A stretch of 64,000 bases of DNA from Pseudomonas sediminis (GCF_002741105.1 NZ_NIQU01000001.1:744001-808000); one strand, 5' to 3'; positions 25,839 to 34,876 are shown, counted from the stretch's first letter. Program-made: numbers and translations. The notes: generated by a model not told the origin, from the letters alone.

Positions 25839-26876
25839 ATGCTCGATACCCCGAGTCCCGTTAACGAGACCCTGCGCCAACAGGCGCTCGATCGCTTGGA
25901 ACTACTCGACACCCCTGCCGACCCTTATCTGGACACACTGACTCGCCTGGCGCACGACCTGTTCGGCGTCAGAACGGCGCTGGTCACCCTGGTCGACCGT
26001 GACCGCCAGTGGTTCAAGAGCCGCCAAGGCCTGGACCTGGCCGAAACACCACGTAGCCTCTCCTACTGTTCCCATGCCGTGATGCAGGACGAGCCCCTGT
26101 TTATCGAGGACAGCCACGTCGACGTGCGCTTTGCCGGTACCGAGCTGGCCTTGCGCAATCCTGGCGCGCGCTTCTACGCCGGCTGGCCGCTGCACGATGC
26201 AGAGGGTATCCCGCTGGGCACCCTGTGTTTGGCCGACCCTGAAGCACGCCAGTTGAGCGAGCGAGAGAAATCCCAATTGCGCGACCTGGCCTACTTGACC
26301 GAAGGCTACCTGCAACTGCAGCAGAACTCGCAGCAGCTCGATGACCTGCGTGACGCCCTCAGCCGCGAGCAGCGCAAGGGCATGCTCGATCCACTGACGC
26401 AGCTCTGGAACCGCGCCGGGCTGCTGCACTTTCTGCCGCTGGAGCAGGCCGCGGCCGAGCGTAGCCAGCTACGCCTGGGCCTGATCTATTGCGACCTGGA
26501 TCATTTCAAGCGGGTCAACGATACCCATGGCCACGATGGCGGCGACCACGTGCTGTGGGAGAGTGCACGGCGCATGAGCGGTGCGGTGCGTCCGCAGGAT
26601 GTAGTGACCCGCAATGGCGGTGAGGAATTCGTCATCCTCACCCGGGTGCACGATGAGCAGGAACTGCTGCAGATTGCCGAGCGCATCCGCCTGGCCATCG
26701 CCAGCCAGCCCATGCAGCTGGAGCAGGCCCAACTGCAGCAGACCGCCAGCCTCGGCTGTGCCCTGCAGGGCCCCGACGAGAGCAGCGCGGATGCGCTCAA
26801 GCGTGCCGATCAGGCGCTCTACCGGGCCAAGCACGGCGGCCGCAATCGCACCGAGTTCGCGCCCTGCCCCCATTGA
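25839..26876 (+). CDS. GAF-domain diguanylate cyclase
   Basis: 345 aa; the ATG at 25839 has AAGGAGAG 9 bp upstream. The N-terminal GAF domain (about 15-165) has the cytosolic-sensor pattern FGVRTALVTLVDRDRQWFKS and LSYCSHAVMQDEPL. The GGDEF domain has GGEEF at 260-264 and an I-site RPQD at 251-254, five residues before. No membrane helix, so it is a soluble c-di-GMP synthase regulated by an unknown ligand or redox state of the GAF domain. Cys/His in YCSHAV is worth noting because this type of GAF sometimes responds to oxidation. Sits in a string with dinF and the DUF2214 gene. Confidence 0.92.
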   Translation: MLDTPSPVNETLRQQALDRLELLDTPADPYLDTLTRLAHDLFGVRTALVTLVDRDRQWFKSRQGLDLAETPRSLSYCSHAVMQDEPLFIEDSHVDVRFAGTELALRNPGARFYAGWPLHDAEGIPLGTLCLADPEARQLSEREKSQLRDLAYLTEGYLQLQQNSQQLDDLRDALSREQRKGMLDPLTQLWNRAGLLHFLPLEQAAAERSQLRLGLIYCDLDHFKRVNDTHGHDGGDHVLWESARRMSGAVRPQDVVTRNGGEEFVILTRVHDEQELLQIAERIRLAIASQPMQLEQAQLQQTASLGCALQGPDESSADALKRADQALYRAKHGGRNRTEFAPCPH

Positions 26877-26888
26877 GAGGAAGTACGT

Positions 26889-27350
26889 ATGGCTGCCGCG
26901 CTCGTCGCCTATCTGCACTACCTGTCGATCTTCGCCCTGTTCGCCTTGCTCAGCATCGAGCACGTGCTGTTCAAGACGCCGCTGGATCTGTCCTGTGCGC
27001 GCAGTCTGATGATCACCGACCTGGCCTATGGCATCTGCGCCGTTCTGGTGCTGGCCACCGGTGTTGCCCGCGTGCTGTGGTTCGGCAAGGGCGCCGCCTA
27101 CTACATGGGCAACAGCCTGTTCCATGCCAAGGTCGGGCTTTTCGTCCTTGTCGGCCTGCTATCGATCCTGCCCACGCTGGTATTCATCAAATGGCGTAGC
27201 GCCGTGAAAGCTGGCCAGGTACCCGAGCCAAGCGCTCGGCAGCTTCGCCTGGTGACCTGGAGCATTCGCCTGGAACTCTTGGCGCTGCTGTTCATTCCAT
27301 TGCTAGCCGCGCTGATGGCGCGCGGCTATGGCGTGATCGCAACGGGTTAG
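26889..27350 (+). CDS. DUF2214 family membrane protein
   Basis: 153 aa with four predicted membrane helices. It opens with YLHYLSIFALFALLSIEHVLF and contains ITDLAYGICAVLVLATGVARVLWFGKG and the loop GNSLFHAKVGLF, features of DUF2214. Conserved His residues in helices (His10, His25) suggest heme or metal binding, but no activity is known. The start is 12 bp after the diguanylate cyclase stop, with AGAGGAAG before it. Convergent with the AhpD-like gene, 3 bp apart. Confidence 0.82.
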   Translation: MAAALVAYLHYLSIFALFALLSIEHVLFKTPLDLSCARSLMITDLAYGICAVLVLATGVARVLWFGKGAAYYMGNSLFHAKVGLFVLVGLLSILPTLVFIKWRSAVKAGQVPEPSARQLRLVTWSIRLELLALLFIPLLAALMARGYGVIATG

Positions 27351-27353
27351 CGC

Positions 27354-27785
27354 TCAAAGACGCATGCCGATGGCCAACCGGTTCAACCCGCTCATCAGGG
27401 CGACGGCGATGGTCAGATCGGAGATTTCCCGGGGCGAAAAGTGCGCCTCCAACGGCCGGTAATCATCATCGCCGGCGTGGCTGCTGGCGATCTCGCTCAG
27501 CGATTCGGCCCAGGCCAGTGCCGCCTTCTCCCGCGCGTCGAAATGACGACTCACACGCCACCCTGCCAGGCTGTCCAGCTTGATCTGTGGCACACCCTCC
27601 TCACGCAGCGACTCACTGTGTTTCTCCAGGCAATAGGCGCAGCCGTTGACCTGCGATACACGCAGGTAGAGCAACTCAACCAGCGCCTTGCCCAGCGGGC
27701 CACGCTCCAGCGCCGCCTTGGTGGCAAGCAGGCCCTGCATCGCCTCGGCGGATAATTCGTAATAGGGCTGACGCAATGCGCTCAT
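27354..27785 (-). CDS. AhpD-like carboxymuconolactone decarboxylase family protein
   Basis: 143 aa. The CMD-family redox motif C49-A-Y-C52 followed by LEKH (His56) is intact, as in AhpD-type alkylhydroperoxidases. It is expected to reduce peroxides through the CxxC pair in the cytoplasm. Its start overlaps the azoR stop by 4 bp (ATGA), so it is translationally coupled to a flavin reductase. The three-gene operon GNAT-azoR-ahpD-like is divergent from a MocR-type regulator, which suggests a response to electrophiles or quinones. Confidence 0.87.
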   Translation of the reverse strand: MSALRQPYYELSAEAMQGLLATKAALERGPLGKALVELLYLRVSQVNGCAYCLEKHSESLREEGVPQIKLDSLAGWRVSRHFDAREKAALAWAESLSEIASSHAGDDDYRPLEAHFSPREISDLTIAVALMSGLNRLAIGMRL

Positions 27786-28405
27786 GACGCTTCTCCTTGA
27801 GGCGCGAGATGGAGGTTAAAAGCCAGTTGCTCGCGCGCCTGCGCCAGCATCGTTTCGGCATGCTCCTGCCCCCGCACCAGTCCTTGCAGGTGAATGAACT
27901 CCAGATCGTGAATGCCAATAGTGCTCAGCACATGGCGCAGGTAGGCGGTGAGAAAATCCGGCTGGCGAGCCAGCTCGCCACGGTAGTAGCCACCCGAACT
28001 GACCACAACGAAGGTCGGTCGATCCGCCAGCAGCCCAACCTTGCCAGCCTCGGTGGCGGCAAAACTGCGACCGATGCGCAGCACGTAGTCGATCCACAGC
28101 TTGAGCGCGGCCGGCACCGTGAAATTGTGCATTGGTGTAGCGATCACCAGGCAATCGCTGTTTTCCAGCTCCTGGATCAGGCGCTCGGAGATATCCAGCG
28201 CCGGATCATCGTTCGGCGCTAGCGCCACCAGCGCTCCGGCATAGTCCGCCGTCAGCGCCGGCAAGGGCTCGCGGGCCAGGTCACGCTCCAGTACCTGCAC
28301 AGCGGGATGACGCTGACGCAAACGCTCGACCAACTCCTGAGCCAGGCGACTACCACGACTCTGCTGCCCATAAGGGCCGCACTCCAACAACAGAATTCGC
28401 TGCAT
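27782..28405 (-). CDS. azoR: FMN-dependent NADH-azoreductase
   Basis: 207 aa from the ATG at 28403-28405, with AGGAG 9 bp upstream; the longer frame reads through the GNAT gene and is rejected. Flavodoxin-like fold of the AzoR/quinone reductase family: ILLLECGPYGQQSRGSRLAQEL binds FMN phosphate, VIATPMHNFTVPAALKLWIDYV is the isoalloxazine loop, and VVVSSGGYY follows. It reduces azo bonds and quinones by two-electron transfer from NADH. Its stop overlaps the AhpD-like start, and its start follows the GNAT stop with a 1-bp gap. The paralogue number cannot be judged from this window. Confidence 0.88.
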   Translation of the reverse strand: MQRILLLECGPYGQQSRGSRLAQELVERLRQRHPAVQVLERDLAREPLPALTADYAGALVALAPNDDPALDISERLIQELENSDCLVIATPMHNFTVPAALKLWIDYVLRIGRSFAATEAGKVGLLADRPTFVVVSSGGYYRGELARQPDFLTAYLRHVLSTIGIHDLEFIHLQGLVRGQEHAETMLAQAREQLAFNLHLAPQGEAS

Positions 28406-28406
28406 C

Positions 28407-28844
28407 TCAAAGCTCCTGACGAAAATGCATGCCAATACCCAGCAAGCCCTGACGGTAGTAGAAACGCTGCCCGCGTGCGTTACCCAATGCGGTATCCAAT
28501 ACGAGGTTGGCGCAGCCGAGGCGCAATGCTTCTGTACGCGCCTCGGCCAGCAGTCGTTCACCAATGCCCTGGCTGCGCAGATCCTCACGGGTGATCAGGT
28601 CATCAACATAGAAGAAGCGCCCATGCAGCAGGTTCTCCTGCAAGCGGCAGCCGGCCAGGCCCAGCACCTCATCACCGACCCGCGCCGCCAGCAGTCGATA
28701 ACCTTGCTTGGCCTGACGTTGCAGGCGCTGAAGGAAATCATCGGCGTCGTTCAGGTGTGGGCGCAGAACACGCATCAGGGGGAAGCAGGCGCGTAACTCG
28801 TCCGGGGCGGCGAGCCAGTCGTAACGACAGTCAGTAGTGGTCAT
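28407..28844 (-). CDS. GNAT family N-acetyltransferase
   Basis: 145 aa. Acetyl-CoA-binding motif A is visible as FFYVDDLITREDLRSQGIGERLLAEA, followed by ANLVLDTALGNARGQRFYYRQG. First gene of the operon with azoR and the AhpD-like gene, and directly divergent from the MocR regulator, 84 bp away. It may acetylate an amine or arylamine; linkage to an azoreductase, whose products include arylamines, makes that attractive but unproven. Confidence 0.85.
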   Translation of the reverse strand: MTTTDCRYDWLAAPDELRACFPLMRVLRPHLNDADDFLQRLQRQAKQGYRLLAARVGDEVLGLAGCRLQENLLHGRFFYVDDLITREDLRSQGIGERLLAEARTEALRLGCANLVLDTALGNARGQRFYYRQGLLGIGMHFRQEL

Positions 28845-28890
28845 GGCGGTTCTCCAGCGAAGATGCCGTCACTCTAGGTAGAACATGGCA

Positions 28891-28924
28891 TAGTCGATAG
28901 AGCCAAGACCTTAACAATCGACTA
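28891..28924. promoter_or_regulatory. Inverted repeat, candidate operator for the MocR-type regulator
   Basis: TAGTCGAT (28891-28898) and ATCGACTA (28917-28924) are perfect 8-bp inverted copies separated by 18 bp, about 26 bp start to start. They sit in the 84-bp gap between the divergent GNAT-azoR operon and the regulator, the second half-site only 4 bp before the regulator ATG. The position suits both autoregulation and control of the operon. Confidence 0.55.
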
Positions 28925-28928
28925 GGAC

Positions 28929-30347
28929 ATGAGCATGCACAGCATTCGCCTCGCGCCCGAGCGCGATCAGGCCACGCCTATCTATCTGCAGCTCTACCGG
29001 CGCCTGCGCGAAGCCATTGGCGAAGGCCGCCTGCAACCCGGTGAGCGCGTGCCGTCGGTACGCGCGCTGGCCAGCGAGCTGAATCTGGCGCGCGGCACGG
29101 TGGAGGCGGCCTATCAATTGCTGATCGGTGAGGGTTATCTGCTGCCGCGCGGTCCGGCGGGTACCGTGGTTTCGCCACAACTACCCCACGCGCCAGGCGG
29201 TGCGGCCGTTGCCGCCATGCCCCAGCAATCGTCACGTCCTGGCGAGGGGCGAACACCCGATGCTTTACCCTTCCAGCTCGGCCTGCCGGCGCTGGACGCC
29301 TTCCCACGCAAGCTGTGGAGTCGTCTCGGTGCCCGTCATCTGCGCCAGCTGACCTGTGCCGACCTCGACTACCCCGCCCCACAAGGCCTGCTCGCCTTGC
29401 GCCGCAGCCTGGTGCGCTACCTGGGCGTATCACGCGGGATCACCTGCGAGCCGCAGCAGGTGTTCATCACCGCCGGCTATCGCAGCGCACTGCTGCTGAT
29501 TCGTCACGCACTGCTGCAGACGGGCGACTCCTGCTGGTTCGAAGACCCGGGTTATTTCAAGGCGCGCGAGGCGCTCGAAGGTGCCGATCTACAGCTGATT
29601 CCAGTGCCGGTGGATGACCAGGGCCTACGCGTGGACGAAGGACGTAGGCTCGCTACCGATGCCCGTTGTGCACTGGTCACGCCTTCACACCAGAGCCCGC
29701 TCGGCGTGTCCCTGAGCCTTCCACGGCGCCTGGCGCTGTTGGAATGGGCTCGAGCCAGCCAGGCCTGGATCGTCGAGGACGATTACGACAGCGAATACCG
29801 CTACGTCGGGCGACCGCTACCGGCGCTGAAAAGCCTCGATCACCACGGTCGCGTGCTGTACTGCGGCACCTTCAGCAAGGTGCTGTTCCCCGGCGTGCGC
29901 CTTGCCTACCTGGTGGTGCCGCCGGCGCAAGTGGAACGCTTCGCCGCCTGCGCGCGCACCTTCGATCATGGCTGCCCCGCACTGGCGCAGGCCATCACCG
30001 CAGACTTTCTCGATCAGGGCCACTTCGCCCGTCACCTCAAACGCATGCGCGCGCTCTATGCGCAGCGTCGAGGCTTTCTGGCTGCGGCGCTGGAGGCGGT
30101 ATTCGGTTCGCGTTTGCAGGTGGAGTTGCAGGCCGGCGGCATTCACCTGCTGGCGCGGCTCGACGAATCAGAAAATGACGTCGACCTGGCGGCCCGCGCA
30201 CAAGGCGCGGGGCTGGCTGTAATGGCGTTGTCGCAGTGGGCACGCCAGCAACCGTGTGGCAGCGGGCTGCTGCTGGGCTTCACCAATATCGCCAGCGCCG
30301 AGCAGGCGTTGCACCTGGCTCGGCGATTGGCGACAGCGGTCAACTGA
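28929..30347 (+). CDS. MocR/PdxR-type GntR regulator with aminotransferase-like domain
   Basis: 472 aa; ATG at 28929 or 28935. The N-terminal winged HTH (about 1-75) has YLQLYRRLREAIGEGRLQPG and VPSVRALASELNLARGTVEAAY. The fold-type I aminotransferase domain has the PLP lysine Lys317 in GTFSKVLFPGVRLAY, with IVEDDYDSEYRY upstream. Such proteins bind PLP and regulate nearby genes, for example vitamin B6, GABA or taurine loci. No pdxST or GABA genes are next to it, so the target is more likely the divergent GNAT-azoR-ahpD-like operon. The convergent speA ends 3 bp away. Confidence 0.9.
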   Translation: MSMHSIRLAPERDQATPIYLQLYRRLREAIGEGRLQPGERVPSVRALASELNLARGTVEAAYQLLIGEGYLLPRGPAGTVVSPQLPHAPGGAAVAAMPQQSSRPGEGRTPDALPFQLGLPALDAFPRKLWSRLGARHLRQLTCADLDYPAPQGLLALRRSLVRYLGVSRGITCEPQQVFITAGYRSALLLIRHALLQTGDSCWFEDPGYFKAREALEGADLQLIPVPVDDQGLRVDEGRRLATDARCALVTPSHQSPLGVSLSLPRRLALLEWARASQAWIVEDDYDSEYRYVGRPLPALKSLDHHGRVLYCGTFSKVLFPGVRLAYLVVPPAQVERFAACARTFDHGCPALAQAITADFLDQGHFARHLKRMRALYAQRRGFLAAALEAVFGSRLQVELQAGGIHLLARLDESENDVDLAARAQGAGLAVMALSQWARQQPCGSGLLLGFTNIASAEQALHLARRLATAVN

Positions 30348-30350
30348 GGA

Positions 30351-32264
30351 TCAGGACGCCAAGTAGGACGAGCGCGTCAGGCCCAGACGCAACGCGTCGA
30401 GGAACTGCGTGCGCTCACGCGCGCTGATCTTGGCACTGGCGACCTTGTCGCGGTAGTGGGTCATCAGCTCCTCGGGCGACAGGTGCACGTAGCGCAGCAT
30501 GTCCTCGATGGTGTCATGGGTCTCGATACCGGCGTGCACCACGCTGCCATCGGCGGCCTGGTAGATATTCACCGAATCGGTGTCGCCGAACAGATTGTGC
30601 ATGTCACCGAGGATCTCCTGGTACGCGCCAACCAGGAAAATGCCCAGCACGTAATCCTCGCCTTCGCGCAGCTCATGCACCGGCAGGCTGGTCTCGATGG
30701 ACTGCTCGTCGACGTACTGACGGATCTTGCCGTCGGAGTCGCAGGTCAGGTCCTGCAGCACGGCGCGGCGCAGCGGCTCTTCGTCCAGGCGCGACAGCGG
30801 CAGGATCGGCAGGATCTGACCGATGGCCCAGGTGTCCGGCAGGCTCTGGAACACCGAGAAGTTACAGATGTACTTGTCGGCGAGCTTGTCGTTGAGCTCG
30901 TCGAGCACAGCACGGTGCGAGCGCTGGCGGGCCTTGAGCTGGTTGTGCAGGCGGCGGCAGATCGCGAAGTAGCACTGCTCGGCCAGCGCCTTCTGCGCCA
31001 GGCTGAGCTTGCCGGACGAATACTGAGCCGCCACTTCCTCGATGTAGTGGGTGGCGCGCCAGTAGGTTTCCGCGACCATTTCCGGGTCGCTGTCGTCGAG
31101 CAGTTCGATCAGCACCTGGAGGATTTCCGGCTGTTCGACGCTGGCGTCGATCTCCGGCACCTTGTCGTTGTGACGCTCGACGTCGGTCACCTGCACCAGC
31201 AGCACGGCGTGGTGCGCAGTCATCGCCCGGCCGCTCTCGGAGAAGATGTGCGGATGGGGGATTTCCTGGCGGTCGCAGAATTCCTTGAGCATGTCGACCA
31301 CGGCATCGGCGTAGTCCTGCATGTCGTAGTTGATCGAGCTGGCGTTACGCGAGTGGGTGCCGTCGTAGTCCACACCGAGGCCGCCACCGACGTCGATGTG
31401 ATCGACCGGTAGGCCCATGGCGCGCAGCTCGCCGTAGTAGCGGATGGCCTCACGGAAGCCCTTGCGGTAGTCGGCGATGTTGGCGATCTGCGAGCCCATA
31501 TGGAAGTGCAGCAGGCGGATGCCCTGGTCCAGCCCGGCCGCGCGGAAACGCTCGACCACCGAAAGGATCTGCGCCGCAGACAGGCCGAACTTGGACTTCT
31601 CGCCACCGGTGTCGGCCCACTTCGAGGACGCCAGCGAGGACAGGCGCACGCGCAAGCCAATCTGCGGCGCGACCTTGAGCTCGGCCGCCTCCTCGATCAC
31701 TAGGGCGACTTCCGATTCCTTCTCGATGACGATGAATACGTTGTGGCCGAGCTTCTGCCCCATCAGTGCCAGACGGATGAACTCGCGGTCCTTGTAGCCG
31801 TTGCAGACGATGGTGCCGCCCTTCGGCGCCAGCGCCAGCACCGCCAGCAGCTCGGGCTTGGAGCCCGCTTCGAGGCCGATGGAGACATTCTGCGTGGCGA
31901 TGATGTTCTCGATCACCGCCTCCTGCTGGTTGACCTTGATCGGGTACAGCGCGGTGTAGCGGCTCTGGTATTCCAGGCGTTCGATACTGGCGTCGAAGGC
32001 TCCGGTCAGACGGCGCACGCGATCTTGCAGAATGTCCGGGAAGCGCACCAACAGCGGCAGCGACAGACCGCTCTGACGCAGCTCGTCGACCTGCTGATAG
32101 AGATCGATGGGCTGGCTGTCCGGGCCGTTGGGACGCACTTCGATACGCCCGGCGTCGTTGATCGAGAAATAGCCGGCGCCCCAGTGGCGAATGCCGTAGA
32201 CACTGCGGCTATCGGCTACGGTCCATTGGCTGCCGTCGTCTTTGCGGGTGCGTCGTGCGGACAT
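30351..32264 (-). CDS. speA: Biosynthetic arginine decarboxylase
   Basis: 637 aa. Alanine-racemase-like fold type III: the PLP lysine is Lys110 in LYPIKVNQQ. Also visible are [17 protein letters not shown], the sugar-binding-like [11 protein letters not shown], and [17 protein letters not shown]; the C-terminal segment includes the Cys-containing active-site region [12 protein letters not shown]. Makes agmatine from arginine for putrescine and spermidine. Length and context match P. aeruginosa PA4839, which starts the conserved block continuing to retS. The 121-bp gap to yciH (32265-32385) holds its promoter. Confidence 0.96.
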   Translation of the reverse strand: MSARRTRKDDGSQWTVADSRSVYGIRHWGAGYFSINDAGRIEVRPNGPDSQPIDLYQQVDELRQSGLSLPLLVRFPDILQDRVRRLTGAFDASIERLEYQSRYTALYPIKVNQQEAVIENIIATQNVSIGLEAGSKPELLAVLALAPKGGTIVCNGYKDREFIRLALMGQKLGHNVFIVIEKESEVALVIEEAAELKVAPQIGLRVRLSSLASSKWADTGGEKSKFGLSAAQILSVVERFRAAGLDQGIRLLHFHMGSQIANIADYRKGFREAIRYYGELRAMGLPVDHIDVGGGLGVDYDGTHSRNASSINYDMQDYADAVVDMLKEFCDRQEIPHPHIFSESGRAMTAHHAVLLVQVTDVERHNDKVPEIDASVEQPEILQVLIELLDDSDPEMVAETYWRATHYIEEVAAQYSSGKLSLAQKALAEQCYFAICRRLHNQLKARQRSHRAVLDELNDKLADKYICNFSVFQSLPDTWAIGQILPILPLSRLDEEPLRRAVLQDLTCDSDGKIRQYVDEQSIETSLPVHELREGEDYVLGIFLVGAYQEILGDMHNLFGDTDSVNIYQAADGSVVHAGIETHDTIEDMLRYVHLSPEELMTHYRDKVASAKISARERTQFLDALRLGLTRSSYLAS

Positions 32265-32385
32265 CGGGTTCTCCCATGAGAAAAGCCTGACCTTGCTGGC
32301 GGCCAGTTTAGAAATGATGAAAGCAAGATGACGTTTGCTCGGCGGTTGACCGTAGTAATGTCATCGAAGTTTAGAAAAGGGCTTA

Positions 32386-32757
32386 TCAGCCGCCGGACTT
32401 CTTCGCGGTAAACCCGCGCTTACTCAGCTCGGCCAACAACAGCTCGACGTGATCACCCTGGATCTCGATCACCCCATCCTTGAGCGCGCCGCCGGTGCCA
32501 CAACGCTTCTTCAGCGCGCTGGCCAGCTCCTTGAGCGGCTCCTCGGCCAGCGGCACGCCGCTGACGGTGGTGACGGTCTTGCCGCCACGGCCCTTGGTTT
32601 CCCGGCGCACACGGGCAATACCGTCGCCATCGGGAATGCGCGTCTGTTTGCAGATGCAGGCATCCACCGCCTGGTTGCAATCCGGGCAATGGCGACCACC
32701 ATCGGTGGAATAGACGAGACCGCTCAGGGCGGAGAATGAAGAGGCTTTCTTGACCAC
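32386..32757 (-). CDS. yciH: SUI1-domain translation factor YciH
   Basis: 123 aa. C-terminal SUI1/eIF1 domain: GRGGKTVTTVSGVPL, then LKKRCGTGGALKDGVIEIQGDH. The N-terminal part carries a Cys pair CPDC plus CICK, a small possible zinc site. It binds the 30S subunit and influences start selection or stress translation. Ortholog position of PA4840, directly downstream of speA in opposite sense of the window but same strand. The 341-bp stretch upstream to the nudix gene (32758-33098) contains only repeats and no gene. Confidence 0.9.
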   Translation of the reverse strand: MVKKASSFSALSGLVYSTDGGRHCPDCNQAVDACICKQTRIPDGDGIARVRRETKGRGGKTVTTVSGVPLAEEPLKELASALKKRCGTGGALKDGVIEIQGDHVELLLAELSKRGFTAKKSGG

Positions 32758-32976
32758 CGGCTTGTCCTCGTAGGGGTCAGGATAGCGACTGGCTGAACGG
32801 ATTCAGCCGCGAAGCCCCACTCAGGCAGGGGCAGCGCAGGCGGACAGACGTCCGCCGAAAAGGCCGCGCAGTTTAACGACAAAGGCCGGGCTTGCTAAGA
32901 CCAAATTTGCGTCATTGTTCGGTACTTTGGCGACGCTGTTCGTCATCGTGCACGGAGCGCTCGGAATCAACGACGC

Positions 32977-33038
32977 CGTAGGGTGCGCACCGCCTTTACA
33001 TCTGAGTCGGAGCTTCGGTGCGCACAGCGCACCCTACG
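32977..33038. repeat. GTAGGGTGCGC palindrome (asymmetric copy)
   Basis: Left arm CGTAGGGTGCGCAC (32977-32990) and right arm GTGCGCACAGCGCACCCTACG minus one base of display (33018-33038); the first 12 bases of the left arm pair with the end of the right arm. Same family as 53763-53815, where both arms are complete. It lies in the 341-bp yciH-nudix gap. Confidence 0.75.
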
Positions 33039-33073
33039 AACTCGATACAACCACCCTCTCCCGCCCTTCGGGC

Positions 33074-33099
33074 ACCCTCTCCCATAAATGGGAGAGGGT
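33074..33099. repeat. CTCTCCC palindrome at the nudix stop
   Basis: ACCCTCTCCCAT (33074-33085) and ATGGGAGAGGGT (33088-33099) with an AA loop, perfect over 12 bp. It abuts and just overlaps the nudix stop codon and may terminate that operon. Fourth perfect copy of the family seen around 18.8-19.4 kb. Confidence 0.88.
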
Positions 33100-33650
33100 C
33101 ATCGGAAGGCCGTAAGCGGCCGGCTCATATAGCGTTCCAGCGCCGCCAACGAGTCCGGGCAGTAAGGTAAGCGGTGAGTTTCCTCCAGCGCCTGCTCAAT
33201 GCTGATGAAGCGCGCCTCCAGCACTTCTTCCGGCTGCAGCTGCAGTGGTGCATCGGACACCGCCGAATAGGCCATGCACCACAGACGGCTTTCCGGTGCG
33301 TCATAAAGAAAGTGCGCATGCTCGATCAGTTCGGCATCGACGATACCCAACTCCTCGGCCAGCTCACGCTCGGCAGAGAGCCGATAGTCCTCACCTTCGA
33401 GTACCATGCCGCCGGCCGCTACGTCCCAATAGCCGGGATACAGCGCCTTGCTCAGGGTGCGCCGGTGCACGCACAGCAGCCCAGCCGAATTGAACAACAG
33501 GATGTAGGTGCCGCGTCCGATCAGGCGCTGCTCGCGTAGCTCGGCCCGGGAAACACCACCCAGTGGCTGATCATGCTCATCGACCCAGGCCACCCGCTCC
33601 TGATCGGAAGCGACGCGATGCGCCGCTTCCGCTGCCGAAATCGCGACCAT
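33099..33650 (-). CDS. NUDIX hydrolase (isopentenyl-diphosphate isomerase-like, YfcD type)
   Basis: 183 aa from the ATG at 33648-33650, which overlaps the upstream DUF2333 stop as TGATG; the longer frame reads inside that gene. The Nudix box G-x5-E-x7-REUxEExGU is complete at 81-103 (Gly81, Glu87, Arg95, Glu96, Glu99, Glu100, Gly102). The N-terminal WVDEHDQPLGGVSRAELRE and YILLFNSAGLLCVHRRT resemble the YfcD/IDI branch. Hydrolyses a nucleoside diphosphate-X compound, substrate unknown. The TGATG coupling to DUF2333 suggests joint expression. Ortholog position of PA4841. Confidence 0.9.
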   Translation of the reverse strand: MVAISAAEAAHRVASDQERVAWVDEHDQPLGGVSRAELREQRLIGRGTYILLFNSAGLLCVHRRTLSKALYPGYWDVAAGGMVLEGEDYRLSAERELAEELGIVDAELIEHAHFLYDAPESRLWCMAYSAVSDAPLQLQPEEVLEARFISIEQALEETHRLPYCPDSLAALERYMSRPLTAFR

Positions 33651-34711
33651 CAACCCTGGCTCAGCAGTTGACGCAGATCGATCATGCCGGCATTGGCACG
33701 GGAGATGTAGTTGGCCATCACCAGCGAATGGTTGGCGAGGATGCCGTAGCCACTGCCGTTGAGGATCATCGGGCTCCACAGAGTGGCTTGCGCTGCTTCC
33801 AGCTCACGAATGATCTGACGCACGCTGACAGTGGCGTTCTTCTTCGCCAGCACGTCGGCGAAGTCGACCTCGATCGCGCGCAGCAGGTGAGCCAGCGCCC
33901 AGGCCTGACCGCGAGCTTCGTAGAACACGTTGTCGATCTGCAGCCACGGCGTCTCGTACACGCCATCTCGCCCTACCAGTCCGGACTCTTCGGCGTCGTT
34001 GCCCACCTGCAGGTTCTCGTTCAGGCGCACCTGGCCGACGCTGGCCGACAGGCGCTGCGACAGCGAGCCGAGACGAGTGCCGGCATCGCCCAGCCAGTTG
34101 TTGAGGTTGTCGGCACGGGCATAGAACTGCGCATTCTTCTGCCCAGTATCAGACAGACGAGCCAGGTAGCGATCCAGCGACTTGATGCCCTCGCGGTATT
34201 CAGACTCGGAGGCCGGCAATGCCCAGCTCTTGTTATCGAAGTGGAAACGCGGCTCGGCCTTGGCCAGGTCCGGGTCTTCGGTCGACTGCGACTGCGAGCG
34301 GGCGAAATCCTTGCGCAGCGCACGGGAGAAATCACGCACCTGCACCAGTACGCCGTATTCCCAGCTCGGCATGTTGTCCAGCCACAGGCCGGGCGGCGCG
34401 AGGTCGTTGGACAGGTAGCCGCCCGGCTTGTCGAGCAGCGTGCTGGCGACCTGTTTGAGGGTTTCCACCGTGGTGTAACCGGTCACCATCTGGCGCTGCG
34501 CCTGCTGCGCCGCGCTCTGAGCATGCTGCTGCACCTGAAACGCAGACGGCTCCTGACTCCAGTACCAGCCAACCACCAGGGCGATCAGCAGATAGACACC
34601 GATCAGGCCGCCCAGTGATCGAGCGATCAGGTTGCCACCGCTGCGGTCGCGCCCTGAGGCCTTATCGGCGCTGCCCTGCGAGTTCGTCGAGCGATTCTTC
34701 CAGTCCAGCAT
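33650..34711 (-). CDS. DUF2333 family membrane-anchored protein
   Basis: 353 aa from MLDWKNRST, ATG at 34709-34711, with a GGGAC upstream. One membrane helix near residues 33-52 (SLGGLIGVYLLIALVVGWYW) and a large periplasmic domain with coiled-coil character (QQHAQSAAQQAQRQM). Conserved segments include GGYLSNDLAPPGLWLDNMPS and ARGQAWALAHLLRAIEVDF. Function unknown; DUF2333 is widespread in gammaproteobacteria next to nudix and speA, as here. Divergent from gcbA over 258 bp that holds two inverted repeats. Confidence 0.9.
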   Translation of the reverse strand: MLDWKNRSTNSQGSADKASGRDRSGGNLIARSLGGLIGVYLLIALVVGWYWSQEPSAFQVQQHAQSAAQQAQRQMVTGYTTVETLKQVASTLLDKPGGYLSNDLAPPGLWLDNMPSWEYGVLVQVRDFSRALRKDFARSQSQSTEDPDLAKAEPRFHFDNKSWALPASESEYREGIKSLDRYLARLSDTGQKNAQFYARADNLNNWLGDAGTRLGSLSQRLSASVGQVRLNENLQVGNDAEESGLVGRDGVYETPWLQIDNVFYEARGQAWALAHLLRAIEVDFADVLAKKNATVSVRQIIRELEAAQATLWSPMILNGSGYGILANHSLVMANYISRANAGMIDLRQLLSQG

Positions 34712-34852
34712 GACAGTGTCCCTTTTTAAGCGAATTCGAGTGTTCGACCACAACCTTGCCAACGGGTTGCGACCTGTTCCGCACTATAAGGCAAGCCCAC
34801 TGCAAAACGCAGGGCGCAGGCGCAAACTTACCGCTGGTACGGGAAAACTACA

Positions 34853-34876
34853 TTTCTGTCGCTTATTCGACAGAAA
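34853..34876. promoter_or_regulatory. Inverted repeats in the DUF2333-gcbA divergent region
   Basis: TTTCTGTCG (34853-34861) and CGACAGAAA (34868-34876) are perfect 9-bp arms around CTTATT. A second pair, GCCGTC (34881-34886) and GACGGC (34895-34900), follows at once, and GGCAATGCC at 34898-34906 is a loose match to AmrZ-type sites. They lie about 70-115 bp before gcbA. AmrZ control of gcbA is reported in P. aeruginosa; here it is only a possibility. Confidence 0.45.

Noticed and set aside
32915..33115. Short frame in the yciH-nudix gap
   Set aside because: It consists mainly of repeat sequence (GTAGGGTGCGC and CTCTCCC elements) and has no domain.
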